The notes: a model not told the origin generated them from the sequence alone. DNA of 64,000 bases from Histoplasma ohiense (GCA_017607445.1 JAEVHH010000005.1:2423001-2487000), one strand, 5' to 3'. Counted from the stretch's first letter, positions 23,587 to 36,123 are shown. Numbers and translations: made by a program.

Positions 23587-23852
23587 TGTGAGATATAGTG
23601 ACAGTGTGAAGAGTAATAGTAGAAGATAGTTTATAGTGTAGTGAAGATAATAGTAATATATTGTAGAGTGTAGTATAGTAGTGTAATGTAGTAGTGTAGC
23701 TAATCACTAAGAAAGAAAAGAAAGAGAAAGAAGATGTGTGAAATACATACATCAATATATATATACATATAGAAATAGCGGTAGCGAGAGTATAATGAAA
23801 AGAGGTAAGAATAAGCGAAGATAATAAGGAAATAATAAATGAGTGCATTATA
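23587..23852 (-). repeat. Family B LTR, copy 1 (5' LTR of B1)
   Basis: This 266-bp LTR in minus orientation reads T(G/A)TAATGCACTCATTT... to CTCACA on the minus strand. Related copies are at 25059-25306 (minus), 27322-27584 (plus) and 51808-52076 (plus). It sits directly upstream of the B1 gag. A partial A/T-rich tandem structure (TATTACTA-like) makes the length vary between copies. Confidence 0.82.
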
Positions 23853-25011
23853 TGTCATTTCATCTATGTTTATTTTGTGATCTATTATCAGCATTATTTC
23901 TGTTGTTAAAGTTTTGAGTGGGGTTTTTGAAATTTGACTTCTCTTTAAGCTTCTTCTGTCTCTCTGACAGATTCAATTCTGCCATTGCAAGTTTATGTAG
24001 AGTGGCATCATAGCTTAACTCTTTCAATTTGATTGCATATTTGTTGAATTCTCAGTGAATGGAAGGTAGAACTTTCATATAGAGATGTGATTTCTGATAG
24101 TATTCACTATAAGAATGCTGCAGATGCTCTTCAATTGATTGTAAATGTGAAGCAAATTGTTGAACTGTCTGATCTTCTTGTTGCTCTGTTTTTCAGTATT
24201 GTCTATCAGTATCTTGAAAACTTCTATCTGAATTGATGACTTGACATTGCATTCAATTAACAAATTCTTCCCATGGTGGCAAAGTCTGTATATCATGTGT
24301 ATGTTGATACTAACATTGTTGCATCTCAATATTGAAATGAGTGATGACTTTGATGATCTTTCAATGATCATGTTCATTGTAGTAATCAAGATCACTGATA
24401 TGAAAAGCAATAGCAGCTGTAACAAAGTTTTTGAATTCTTTTATACTTTGATCTTGAAACTTTTTCACATCTCTCTGAGAAGAGTGATCACTTATGCTGA
24501 GATCTTGAAATTCTAATTGCCAAAGTAGTATCTGACTATATCTTTCACTGACAGTAGTCATGATGCTTTTCACAAAGATGTTGAGTGCTTGTAGTATGAT
24601 TTCTGATGATCTGAGAATACTGATGATATTATTGCAGTTATCATTCACATTAGTTGCATCTCTACTGTGGTTTGAATGCACTTCTAGTGTATTTCAGATG
24701 ACTGGAATTGTTTCATTCAATTCTTGCAGTAAAGTGTTGCACTGATGTTGAAGTTCTCACAGTTCTTTCTCAGTCTGTAATTTTTTGATTCTTCTGATCA
24801 CAGCTATCTTCTCAGTCTCAATTGTGCTGAGATCTTCAGAAGAGATATCCTCTTCTGAACTATACTTAGAGTTCAATTTTATAGAGAAAAATGATATTTG
24901 TTGCACACTTTCAGTGACAGAAGTGCACATTTCACAGTTTTCTTTCATGATATTTGTTGCTTCAGATTCAGTGATAGCATGAGTACAGCAGATGCTGTGA
25001 GTAGAGGCCAT
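23853..25011 (-). pseudogene. Gypsy B2 gag, truncated
   Basis: This is a second minus-strand copy of the family B gag, starting at an ATG at 25011. It follows the B1 gag closely in sequence. It stops abruptly at 23853, just before the zinc-knuckle region, where the B1 LTR begins. TGA codons interrupt it. It is therefore an older or recombined element cut by B1, or the product of a duplication. No remaining B2 pol was found in the window. Confidence 0.75.
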
Positions 25012-25058
25012 GACTATTACTCAACAGATCATCTCTCAAAGATTGAGTGATTAGAAAC

Positions 25059-25306
25059 TGTGAGATGTAGTGACGGTGTGAAGAGTAACAGTAGAAGATA
25101 GTTTATAGTGTAGTGGAGATAATAGTAATATATTGTAGCATAATGTAATGTAGCTAATTGCTAAGGAAGAAAAGAAAGAGAAAGAAGATGTGCGAAATAC
25201 ATACATCAATATATATATACATATAGAAATAGCGGTAGCGAGAGTATAATGAAAAGAGGTAAGAATAAACGAAGATAATAAGGAAATAATAAATGAGTGC
25301 ATTACA
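25059..25306 (-). repeat. Family B LTR, copy 2 (5' LTR of B2)
   Basis: This 248-bp minus-orientation LTR lies upstream of the B2 gag. The right flank (25307 onward) is LINE2 sequence, so B2 appears to have entered a LINE2 copy. Confidence 0.8.
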
Positions 25307-25662
25307 TTTATGATCAGTTTTAATTTGTTTTGAAAAGTTTGATTTGTTTTTTGTTGATGTTATAGTTGTTGTCAGTGGTTTTTCTTTTTCTTGTTATAAT
25401 AAAGCTGTCTTTTACAATGTTTATTTCTTTTGTTTTCAAACTAAGTTGTGTTGGCTTGCTGACATTCTTTTGATTTTGATTTCTTTGATTGAACAGTTTG
25501 AATAGTTGTTTGATTCTGGGCTGAAATTCTGATAATGCATGTTTTAAATTGTCTTTGTATATTAAATTATTCTTGAGTTGAAAAATTCTGAAGTGTTTCA
25601 GATAGATGTCAGTCACTGACTGCATGCATCTATAATTGAAGAATAATAATAATAATAATAAT
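25307..25662 (+). mobile_element. LINE2 copy B, 3' end only
   Basis: This is homologous to 21907-22260 of LINE2 copy A and ends in the same (AAT)n tail. Its left edge coincides with the end of a family B LTR, so the rest was displaced or lost. No target duplication could be paired. Confidence 0.75.
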
Positions 25663-25699
25663 GTAAAGAACTTGAATTTTCAGATAAATCAGTCTCATT

Positions 25700-28600
25700 T
25701 CAATCAAGATAAAGTTTCCTATCTAATTCTAATCCATTTGACTCATTTGGAAAAGAACTTGAAACTCTCTTTCTAATAGAATGATGTGAATATAGCTTCA
25801 TAATTCTGAGAGCATAATTCATACAGATTTTATCAAATCTCACTTGTGATGAAGAAATAGAGGCTTCAATTTGTATAGCTTTAATTGAAGTAGTTTTGAA
25901 TACTTCTAGAATCTTTCTTAAAACTGAGTTTTGAAGTTTTTGAAATCTTTCTATAAAGTGTTTTTGATCTCTCCACCACATCTGAACTGCATAATCTGAA
26001 ACAAGGGTCACACAGGCAATATATAATTGTCTCATTGCTTGAAATGTCAGATCTCTTTCAGTATTTGAAAGCCTCAATATACTGTTTAAAATTCTTTTAG
26101 CATTTGCAGTTTTTATTTGCACATGAGATTTAAAATTCAATTGAGAATCTAATCAGACATCAAGCCATCTAACTGAGTTTTTAGATTTAATTGAATGATT
26201 TAAAAGCTTAACTTCAGTATCTTTGTCTCTGAAATTTGGATAAAAATGAATTAATTCAGTTTTGTTCATATCAAAAACAATGTTTTTTGATTTTGCTTTT
26301 TCAATCATTTCAGTTGCTGCTTGCTCAATCAAATTGCAGTTATTCACAATTGATTCTGAGCTTACAACTAGGTCTAAATCATTCATATAGCTTGGAGTTC
26401 TCACCATAATTGCCATTTGTCTATCAATAAATAGAAACTTGATAAATATAGCAAACAAAATGGGTGAGACTGGGGAACTCTGAGGAACTCCTATTTCAAT
26501 ATCTGTTATATCTTGTCTCATTCCATCAAAAAGCAACTGAATAGTTCTTTTTGACATGAAACAGATAACTCATTTAATGAGAGACTTTGGCATTCTCAGT
26601 TCTATCAAAGTATTGATCATTTGAGAAAGTGAAACACAATCAAATGCATCTTTTATATCAATAAACATTGCAGTTGTAACCATTTTTTCATTCTTTGCAA
26701 GTTGAATATCATGAACTACAGAGAGAACTGCATCAATTGCTGAGTTTTGCTTTCTACTTCTCATCTGATCATCATATAATAAATCAGTAGTAGTAGATAG
26801 AAAAGACAATCTAGTTGCAATTATCTTTTTCAGAGTTTTTCCCAGACAATTCAGCAGAGATATCACTCTATAAGATTTAGAAATAGTTGGTTTTCTATTA
26901 GATTTTGACAGAATAACTCCAACAGCATGCCTCCAGCACTTAGAATGATACTCATATTTCAAAAGATTTGAGAACAATTCAAAGAGCTCATCTTTTAGTA
27001 CTGAATAAAGCTCTTGAATTATTAAGTGATTTATAGTATCTGCTTCTGCTGCTGTGATCTTTGAAGATGAAAAAATAGCTGTCTTTAATTCATCTTCAGT
27101 TAAGTCAGGCCATTTCCATTTCTTATCATGTTCATATTCATTATCTTCTTACAAAGAACAAATCTCAGTTGAATTATTTGATGATGGAAATAATATTCTC
27201 ATAAAAGCTTGACATTTATCTTCAAATGAGCTAGCTATAATTTCCTCATTCTGAAAATTATAAGTTAATGTTGGTAGCTTAGACATTGTTTTTGACTTAG
27301 TATATTTAAAAGCTTTGAAGATGTAATGCACTTGATTATTATTTCCTTATTATCTTTGCTTATTCTTATCTCTTTCCATTACACTCTCACTACTGCTATT
27401 TCTATATGTATATATATATTGATGTATGTATTTCGCACATCTTCTTTCTCTTTCTTTTCTTTCTTAGTGATTAGCTACACTACATTATGCTACTACATTA
27501 CACTCTACAATATATTACTATTATCTCTGCTATGCTATAAACTATCTTCTACTGTTACTCTTCACACTGTCACTACATCTCACAGAAGATCTCTTTTCTC
27601 TGAGCATTTTCTAGAAAGTTATTTCAACAATCAGTCTTTGTCTTTTTAATTGTTGAGAAATAATCATTTCTAATATTCTTTAAATACTCAAATGAAACAA
27701 GCTTTTCTTTTAAATCTTTTTTAACTCTAGTCAAATGTCTTCTTTTATTTGAAGTCTCATCATTTCATCAAGGCTTAGAGAATTTAGAGACTCTTTTCAA
27801 TGAAATATATTTCTTTATACTTGAAAGAATAATCTCAGTGATTAAATTTACTCTGTCTTCAAGCATTTTATCTGTAAGATTTGTATCTGATTTTCAATAA
27901 AGAGTTTCTCTATTCTTTAATTTCAACTTTTCAATCATTCTTTTCACTTCTGTTCACTGAGCTTTTTCAAAGTTGTATTGATTTGAATATAATGGGTTTT
28001 GAACTGTTTGATTACTATTCAATTTCATATCAACTTGAATTATCTCATGTCCAGTGGCAGCACCATTTGTTTCATTTGAGTCAACATATCAATTAAAATG
28101 TTTATTCTCATATAGATTCTTAGAGAAAAAACATAGATCTATAATTGACTTCTGTCTCAAATCTGGCTTGTGAAAAATGGGAATATCTTGCTCATTTATC
28201 AACTCTAGTTTGTTTAAAAGTGTTCATTCAACTAGTTTTTCAGCTCTAATTGATTGAGTTCTTTCTGAATTCCATCAAGAGTGATGAGCATTGAAATCCC
28301 CCATGATTATTGAGTTCTTTTCTGGTTTCAACTGCATTAAACATCTATCAAATGTTCAAGTTCTATTGTTTTCTCTCAGTGATTTTTCATTGTAGATATT
28401 GATTAATTGAATATTTTCAAACTGTTTTTTCATATCCACAATGTTATCAACAAGAATATCAGAGTCAGATATCAAATCATATCTCAGATTGAATTGAAAT
28501 CTTGAATTCTTTCTAGCATAAATTGCCACTCTAACTCTAATATCTGTTTTCTCTGATAAAAAACAATAGTATGCTGGATGAGATACACTATACTCTTGAT

Positions 28601-28760
28601 CAGCATCATGTCTGAGTTCTTGAACAAGAATGAAGTCTGTCTTTTGCTTATAGTCAATTTGTAAACAGAAATAAAGACATGGATTTGTTCTGTCCACATT
28701 ATTTTGAATAAATTTGATTTTTGTAGAGCTTTTAACATTTTTTTGTTGTTTTTCTGACAT
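25700..28760 (-). pseudogene. LINE2 copy C ORF2: endonuclease and reverse transcriptase
   Basis: On the minus strand, 28760-28356 gives the start of an AP-like endonuclease (KFIQNNVDRTNPCLY, with VQELRHDA for the catalytic Glu). The GDFNAHH metal box follows near 28300. RT spans 26977-26153: GVILSKSNRKP, SYRVISLLNCLGKTLKKII, then FIDIKDAFDCVS, and the catalytic box reads YMNDLDL near 26385 (Asp to Asn). A thumb region follows at 26140-25700. Stops plus an inserted solo LTR make it inactive. ORF1 remains at 29095-28790 with a CCHC-type motif at the break. Confidence 0.82.
27322..27584 (+). repeat. Solo LTR, family B
   Basis: This 263-bp family B LTR, TGTAATGCAC to TCTCACA in plus orientation, is flanked by the 5-bp duplication GAAGA at 27317-27321 and 27585-27589. 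It is a clean solo LTR left by LTR-LTR recombination, inserted in LINE2 copy C between the endonuclease and RT parts. Confidence 0.9.
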
Positions 28761-29099
28761 TACACAAATATTAAGAAGTGTTTCTCTTTATTCAGAGTCA
28801 GATAATAGACTGAATCTATTATTCACAACTTCAACTGCTATCATATTCTGTATATGTGTATCTCTTATCTTTGTTTGAACAGAGGTTTTTGATGACTTCT
28901 GTGATCTAATTTTTTGCTTTGCAGAAGATTCAGAGATAGCAGATTCAGAGAATTGAGAATTTCTTCTTTTTTGTTTATTGCTATCATTTACATTAGTAGA
29001 GACTGAGTTATTTATCTGTACTGATGACTTTTCTGATTTGGGAGTAAATACACATTCTTTTGAATTTGCAAAATGGGGCTCTTTACAATTGGCACACTA

Positions 29100-29140
29100 A
29101 GCTAGATAAGCGAGCGCAAGCGAGCGATTGCGGCTTGTAC
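29100..29140. other. GC-rich hairpin at a junction
   Basis: A CpG-rich island (GCGAGCGCAAGCGAGCG) lies in otherwise CpG-free DNA, exactly where LINE2 copy C stops. On the minus strand it can form a stem CGCAA / TTGCG, followed after about nine bases by CTAG. This resembles a Helitron 3' end (hairpin then CTRR), but the expected host T directly after CTAG is not there. Confidence 0.3.
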
Positions 29141-29179
29141 AACAACAGTAATATACTGCTGTATTTCTTTCTAACACTT

Positions 29180-29762
29180 CAACAGAATCATCTACTTTCA
29201 TTCTTGTTTATATTATCAGTCAACTCAAGTAACACATCAAGATCTTGACTCAGTGAAAATGACATTGATATAATAGCAGAATGTGAAAATACACTTTCTG
29301 AAATGCTGCTATAATTGAATACTATATTTCACTGTGACAATAAATCATCAGAGTTTATATAGAATTCTAGAATCTCATCTACATTTTTATAGATCTGTAT
29401 GTTAAGTACAAATCTTGCAACAGCAGTTTGATATATAGTAAATCTCTCATCTAAAACTTTGTCAAAAAACAACATCTCATAAAATTCATTGATTAAAGAT
29501 TGACTGATTTTGTGAAAATGCTCAGACATCTATAATTTGTTAGTACTCATAACAATCTCAGTTTAAGAAAACTTACAGCAGCACAACTTCTATTTAATAT
29601 ATGACAAATATGACAGTATATTCATTCATTATTCACAAAGTAAGAATATACTGAAGAATTCTGCAATGTCTTCAGATAATTCAAGCAAATGCTTTCAATG
29701 ACAGACAGTATATCATTCTTTATAGACTTCAAACTGACAACAGAAACAGCTGATTCTGACAT
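29180..29762 (-). pseudogene. Small spliced ORF of unknown function
   Basis: On the minus strand exon 1 starts with ATG at 29762 (MSESAVSVVSLKSIKND...) and runs to 29577. An intron at 29576-29530 has donor GTAAGT, branch TACTAAC and acceptor TATAG. Exon 2 continues in phase (MSEHFHKISQSLINEFYEML...) to 29329. After a TGA, reading continues to about 29180 with acidic residues (LSQDLDVLLELTDN). One TGA also interrupts exon 1. I do not recognise it. It lies between the hairpin at 29100 and gypsy A2; it may be cargo of a Helitron-like or other element, or the upstream ORF of LINE2 copy C. Confidence 0.4.
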
Positions 29763-30022
29763 TTTATCATAATTTTAAATTAGTATCAAGATCTTGTTCA
29801 AAAAAGAAGAAGAAGCAAAAGCAATAAAAAAGAAAAACAAATATTGAAGATTGAAATTAATATTACAATATTGATCAAAGAAATTGCAACAACATAAAAC
29901 TCAACTCAAAATGAAAAATACAATTATACAATCAAAACTTTGAATTTCACAATAAAAATTGTATAGAAAGATACAGTGTACTTTGTTTAATAAATTATAT
30001 ATTCTTTTTAAAATAAAAAATC

Positions 30023-30556
30023 TGTAACAGGCGTACTTCAATTAACGATTTGGTACTATTCTAATTACAGATTATGAATTGATTAAGAAAAGAAAGAGAA
30101 AAGAAATCAGAAGAAAAGGTTGTACAAAGAGGGTTCTTATAGAGAAAAGTTTGAGATGAAAGAATATCAGAAGCCACTCCACAGTGGAGTGCAGAGCAGA
30201 AGAACATTAAGAGATACATGTAAGAATCATTAGAAACTACACAAATGCAGAGCATGAGATGAAGAAATCATTGAGAGCTATGCAGAAGAATTGTTAGAGA
30301 CTATATGAGTGTGGAACACAGAGTAGAAGAATGTTAGAAGCTATATGAAAGAATTGTTAGAGACTATATAAGCACAGAGCACAGAGTGAAAGAATGTTAA
30401 AAGCTACACAGAAGAATCATTAGAAACTATGCAAGTACAGAGTATAGAGTGGAAGAACATTGAGAGTTACACAAGATCACAATGATCAGAAACAAGTGGA
30501 TGCAGAAGAGAAGTTGATTGCATAAGTTAATTACTAACAGATGCTAATTCATCACA
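30023..30556 (-). repeat. Family A LTR, copy 2 (3' LTR of A2)
   Basis: This 534-bp LTR in minus orientation shows TGTAACAG at the left edge and CATCACA at the right. It is preceded by AAATC, the target duplication of A2, and contains the roughly 62-bp tandem units of the family. Confidence 0.9.
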
Positions 30557-30599
30557 TTATCCTCTTCTATCAGAGTGAGTGAGAACTCATAGATGTTGA

Positions 30600-33500
30600 G
30601 AGTGGCAGTGTCCTTCAAGACAGATGCAGATTCCCAGATTGAACAATCATATTCTACTCATTTGATGAGATATTTGCAGCAGCAGTGGTTGATTCTATTG
30701 TCAAGAATTGCTTTGATTTCTCACTTGAGTTTGTTGTCTTCTTCTATAATGGTGGATGACTGTCAATTGAAGATTCTCTGTGAGGGGAATGGATCCTCAG
30801 CTGTGGGTTGGAGCAGATTTGTATGAAAGACATCATAAATATCAGATAAAATGTTGAGTTGATAATTGTGTGTGTCTAGCATTTTCTTCACTGTATACTT
30901 GATGTGATGATAATCTAGTGTATGCAAGAGATGATCTGTTTTTATATTCTTGAGATTCAGTCAGACTTTGTCTTCTATATAATATTGAGTCACAGAATTT
31001 CTTCTGATGTTCATTTAATTCTTATAATCTTACTGAATGCTGATTATTGAAGCTTCTGCTCATTTGTGAACTTTCTTCAACTTGCTCACAATGTTCTCTG
31101 TCATCTGTATAAGGCTGTGGGTGTATGTGGTTTCTCAGAAAGTCTCAGAGAAGTTCAGAATCTCTAAATTGTATCTGTATAGAATAAAGAATGAGCTTAC
31201 ATCTATTGTAATGAAATCTTGATCATTAATCACAATCTCAGCATGTGACAGCAGATTGTTTCAGTTGTCTTGTATATAATTGCAGAACTTACAGAGGATG
31301 TTCTTTATCATTTGTATCATTCTCTTAATAGCTTCATCAATCTCTGAATGATATGCTGTTGATAACTTTCATTTGATTCTTAATAATTGATATACACAGA
31401 CTCAGAGTGTGCTGATGAATTGACTGTCTCTATCTGACACAATGGATGAAGACAGACTGTGTATATGATAGAATGAGCTTCTGATGAAGACATCTGCAAC
31501 TACTTTGATGTTCATCTTGTCACAGAGCTGTAGTATTACACCCTTGCTGAGTCAGTTGACAATGACTAGAATGTTTGTAGAATCTCCACTTTTGAGTAAG
31601 AAAACTACAAAATTGATAGCTATATTGCATCAAGTTTGATCAGAGACAGATAGAGGCTTCAGCATCTCTTTTCAGTGTTCACATCATATCATCACTGAGC
31701 CACAGTGATCACAGTTGAATACAAACTGATGTATATCTTTCAACATATCTGATCAGTAGAATTCTCAGACAATGATGTTGTACATGATTTTGTATTCTGA
31801 ATGTCTGATCATCAATGAGTCATGAATTTCTTGCATGATCTGTGTTTGTAGAGATTCTGAATTGGGGATCCATTGTCTATCTCAAAAGTGTAAGTGATTG
31901 TCATTGTTGATCAAACATGCTGAGATATCTGTTCTTGAGTATATGTCTGTGGGGAATCAAGATGCTTTACTTTGTACAGCTTCAGCAATTTGCTGTCAGA
32001 ATTCATCTGCTTCTGCTGCTAGTCTTCATTGTTCTTCAAGCAAGAGTTCTTGAGTTTGGAACTGATTGATATGTACACAGAGTTCATCTGATTGTGTAGA
32101 ATTTTCTATGATTGTAGAGTTGATTAATCAATGCTCTCAGTGTTTTCATCTGTTGTTCAAGTCATCAGATGGTATATCTTGTTCTCAGTGAGACAGAACA
32201 TTCACAAAAGTGTTCTCTACTTCAGATTGATAATGAATTGTGAACAAAAAACAGCTAAGAAACAATGATCAATGTATATGTCTTTCAGTGAGCTTATGAG
32301 TGATCATGAAGTACTCTAAGTTCTTATGATTGATAACAATCTCAAACTTTTCAATGCTCATAAATTTGAACTCTCATTTTTTGAGACATTGTATAATCAC
32401 TAGAAGCTTCTTGTTGTAGATCTTGTAGTTGCATTCAGCAGATGACATCTTTTTTGAGATGAAGACACAGAGTTGTAGAACATCTTTGTTATCATATTAG
32501 ATCAGTGCTTCATCTACTACATAATCTGAGATGTCTGTTTCAAGAATTGTATGCTTATTCAAATCAAATGATTGCAGCATTGAGATGTTTGTGAATATAT
32601 GCTTCAGCTTTTTGAATGCTGCATCTGCTTTGTCAGTTCATTGAAATACAGTGTCTTTCTGAGTCAGATTCATCAGTGATTGTACAATGTCAGAGAAGTC
32701 TTTGATGAATCTTCAGTAGAAGTTGACAAATTCTAGAAAGCTTCTAGTTTCTTTTACTGAGACTGATGTCTTTCAGTTGAGAATTGCTTTCATCTTCTTA
32801 GAATTCATGCATATGCCTTTTTCAGCTTTGATGATGAATTCTAGATAGATTGTAGACTTGATCTCAAAGTCACATTTATCAATGTCCACTTGTAGTCTGA
32901 CTTTTTGTAGATGGTCAAGCACTTGTTGTATGTGCTTGTGATGCTCAGTGAGCAGTTCATCAATAAAGATCAGAATATTGTTCATGTATGCTGAGGTGAT
33001 CTCATTGAGCAGATCTTGTAGAGCTCAGTTAATGTATTTCTGAAACATGCTTGAGACATTCACTAATTCAAAGAGGGTCACTGTCCATTCATATAATTCA
33101 TAACACATATGAAAAGTGGTTAGTCATTCATCATCTTCATTAATTCTTATCTTATAGAAGGCTGCAGAGATGTCAAGCTTTGTAAATCATTTTGCTTTTT
33201 CTATTTGTTTGAGTATTTTGTTGATGAGTGAAAGAGGGTATCAGTTCTTCCACATAATCTTGTTGAGTTCTCAGTAGTCAATGCAGAATTGTAAACCTTC
33301 TTCTGATTTCTTTGTGAACAGTATAAATGCTGCAGTAAGTGAGTTGCTAACACAAATGAAGTCTTTGTTCAGTAATCTGTTGAGTGTTTTTCATAGAATG
33401 AGAAGTTTGTTGTGTAATATACTGTAGAGAGAATCTCAGAGCAGTTGTGAGTTTCTACTGTCTTTCTTAATGAGCTTGATTGTATGATCTATACTGAGTT

Positions 33501-34062
33501 CTCAGTGAGGGGAAAGCTTTTCAGCTTCTTTCTCATCAAATATGTCTGTGAAGTTTTTATACAATTTGAGTAGTTTCTTGCACAGTTTCTTGAGATCTTT
33601 GAGTTCTAACTTTTCTAACACTTTTTTGATATCTGTCATACTAACAGCAAACACTTGGACATTCTTCTTCTCATGCACTTGACAGATTAGTAGTTTGTAC
33701 ACTTTCACTGATATCTGAGTGAGATCAGCAGTTCTATCAACATTCTTCTTGTAAACATGATCATCTTCTGAGAAAATAAGACAGCAGTTGCATGCATTCA
33801 ACAAGATTTCAAATTCTGTGAGTCATGATAGACTGAGTATTAGATTGTATTCAAGGTCTTGTATTTTGTATATGTATATGTTCTTTTTCTCATGTTCTTC
33901 TACATTGATGTTAAATCTTACCATGTTGTAGAAGGCTGATCCTCTGAGATCATCAAATTCACTGAGCTTATGTGGTTTGAAAAAGAGAATATGCTGGAGC
34001 TTATACTTCTCAACCAGCTGAATGTCTATAAGAGTGTAATGAAGAAAACCACTGTCTATCAT
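30600..34062 (-). pseudogene. A2 pol: protease, RT, RNase H, integrase, chromodomain
   Basis: Minus strand. Protease: MIDSGFLHYTLID at 34062, an intact DSG centre. A linker follows (33804-33502) rich in Lys/Leu/Glu that contains a VFAVSMTDIKKVLEKLE stretch. RT spans about 33450-32700, with YMNNILIFIDE near 32985 (both catalytic Asp changed to Asn). RNase H is about 32600-32250. The integrase (about 32000-31000) has an HHCC region near 31700 and an SDRDSQF-type core near 31440. The chromodomain is about 30750-30600. The A3 and A4 elements give the same order. TGA stops occur throughout. Confidence 0.82.
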
Positions 34063-34159
34063 TGCTTATATGTTGACTAGATTATTTACAATGACAGAGA
34101 CTATAATTGCATTCATTTGTATCTTCTGCTTGAATCTTCAGCTAGCTTTCTGCTTCTTG

Positions 34160-35189
34160 AGCTCTCATCTGTATTTTAGAGTGAGAGCTTGTCTTTTCCC
34201 TGTTCTTGCCTATCCACAGATGACACAGTGTTTACACACATGAGAGGTTTACTCAGAGTGATTGCATTCAGACATTGATTTGTGAAGTGCTCTGACTTGT
34301 TGCAGTGTATACAGACTTCTCTGATGATTCAGTCAGCAGCATTCTTCTCTGAGATGTTGGAAATCCTCAGACAACTTGTGTTTACATGTGGAATTCAGTT
34401 CATTGATTCTGATTCAGAGGTGGGGGGTGCTGCAGAGTGGTTTGAAGTGTATGTGTTTGTTCAGCAGAATCCTCTACAATTTTGAAGTATGCAGAACTGA
34501 GACAGATTGTTGTTCAACAGATGAAGATCAGTGCAGAATTCACTGTATATTGAGAGCTTCAGATACTCTATACTTTGATTATGCAACTGAAAGTTCAAAT
34601 TCTTGAACAGTATATTGATCTTGACAGTGTCATTCCAGTCTTGCCCATCTGCTTCTAGAAGCTTGTGATTGAATTCAGAAAGATAAGTTGTCAATACAAT
34701 ATTCATCTGATGAGTCTGATTAAGCCAGTCTAATATCTTGACTTGAAGTGTAGAATTGAGAAAGAGAGAGTTGAGTTGTCAGAAGACTAGCTCTGACATA
34801 TGCTGATGATTCTGACAATGACTCATTCAGAGTTAGAATTTTGCTAACACATCATCATTCAATCTGCTATAAATATACCACACTTGATTGGATAGTGAGT
34901 CTATTGCTTGTCTGTTGATGTCCAATTTGGCATTCACTTTTGACTTCCATGCAAGGTAGAGCACTAGATCTCTTTTGTATTTGTTGAGGATTGAGAGCTT
35001 CTCTCTTGAAGGCTTTTCATGAGACACAGATGTAGAAGGAATGATGAACACAGAAGTGCTCATTTCAGCAAGTCATTATTGCAATTCAGCCATCTGTAGT
35101 ATCTGTTGCTGAAGAATGCTTCATAGATCTAAGTTGTCATCTGCTGCATTCAGATGCAGTGGATGTTTATAGAATTGTTCATAGTTCAT
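34160..35189 (-). pseudogene. A2 gag
   Basis: The minus-strand gag starts at the ATG at 35189 (MNYEQFYKHPLHL). A Ser-rich start (STSVFIIPSTSVSHEKPSRE) leads into a capsid-like part (35063-34461, including YKRDLVLYLAWKSKVNAKLD). A CCHC zinc knuckle (CIHCNKSEHFTNQC) lies near 34316-34275, followed by a short Lys/Arg tail. It is interrupted by TGA and TAG codons. The protease follows within about 100 bases, in line with a gag-pol arrangement. Confidence 0.8.
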
Positions 35190-35584
35190 TTTGATATCTA
35201 AGAACATGTAAAAAAAAAAGAAATACTTGTAGACACTCAATTCTCTCACAGACACTATTTGCAGTGTTGCAGTGCTAAGCTTGATCAAGCTTCTTCATGA
35301 ACACTATTCACAGCATTACAGTTTGTAGACACTCAGGTCTTGTAGAACACAGTCAATTGTGTTTCAGACATTTAGACACAACAGTCTATATAACTAACAA
35401 TAGAGACACTTGGGCCCATGAGGGATCTCTTGTAATGACTAGACACTCAGATCTGTAAACAACACACTCAGATGTAAGAACTGGTAACAATGCACTTGAG
35501 TGTAAGAACTGATAATGACACACTTGAGTGTAAGAACTAATAACAAGACACTCAGATCTTAAACACAGAAGAATCAATTCATAA

Positions 35585-36118
35585 TGTAACAGATGTACTT
35601 TGATTAACAATTTGATACTATTCTAATTACAGATTATGAATTGATTAAGAAAAGAAAGAGAAAAGAAATCAGAAGAAAAGATTGTACAAAGAGAATTCTT
35701 ATAGAGAAAAGTTTGAGACAGAAGAATATCAGAAGCCACTCCACAGTGGAGTGCAGAGCAGAAGAACATTAAGAGATATGTGTAAGAATCATTAGAAACT
35801 ACACAAGCACAGAGTATGGGATGGAAGAATCATTGAGAGCTATGCAGAAGAATTGTTAGAGACTACATGAGTGTGAAACACAGAGCAGAAGAATGTTAGA
35901 AGCTATGCAGAAGAATTGTTAGAGACTATATAAGCACAGAGCACAGAGTGGAAGAATGTTAAGAGCTACACAGAAGAATCATTAGAAACTATGCAAGCAC
36001 AAAGCACAGAGCAGAAGAACATCAAGGGTTACACAAGGTTACAACAATCAGAAACAAGCAGATGCAGAAGGGGAGTTGATTGTGTAAGTTAATTACTAAT
36101 GAGTGCTAACCCATCACA
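35585..36118 (-). repeat. Family A LTR, copy 3 (5' LTR of A2)
   Basis: This 534-bp minus-orientation LTR is the same length as its partner at 30023-30556. It is followed by AAATC (36119-36123), the target duplication. Confidence 0.9.
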
Positions 36119-36123
36119 AAATC

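Larger units (their letters stand above)
25663..29095 (-). mobile_element. LINE2 copy C (minus strand), missing its 3' end and part of ORF1
   Basis: Read on the minus strand it has the end of ORF1 (29095 to about 28790), endonuclease, RT and the region before RNase H. It stops at 25663, where LINE2 copy B begins, and is cut at 29095 by other sequence. A solo family B LTR (27322-27584) is inserted in it. It is colinear with and very similar to copy E (61396-64000); most coding differences are Gly/Arg, Glu/Lys, Pro/Ser, Asp/Asn or Cys/Tyr, as expected for C-to-T decay. Confidence 0.85.
30023..36118 (-). mobile_element. Ty3/gypsy element A2, complete, minus strand
   Basis: Two 534-bp LTRs (30023-30556 and 35585-36118) enclose, on the minus strand, a leader with short tandem repeats (about 35390-35584), gag, protease, RT, RNase H and a chromodomain integrase. 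A 5-bp target duplication AAATC lies at 30018-30022 and 36119-36123. No large insertions interrupt it, so it is the best structural reference for family A in the window (6096 bp). It is coding-dead because of many in-frame TGA codons; the RT box reads YMNN instead of YMDD. Confidence 0.92.
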
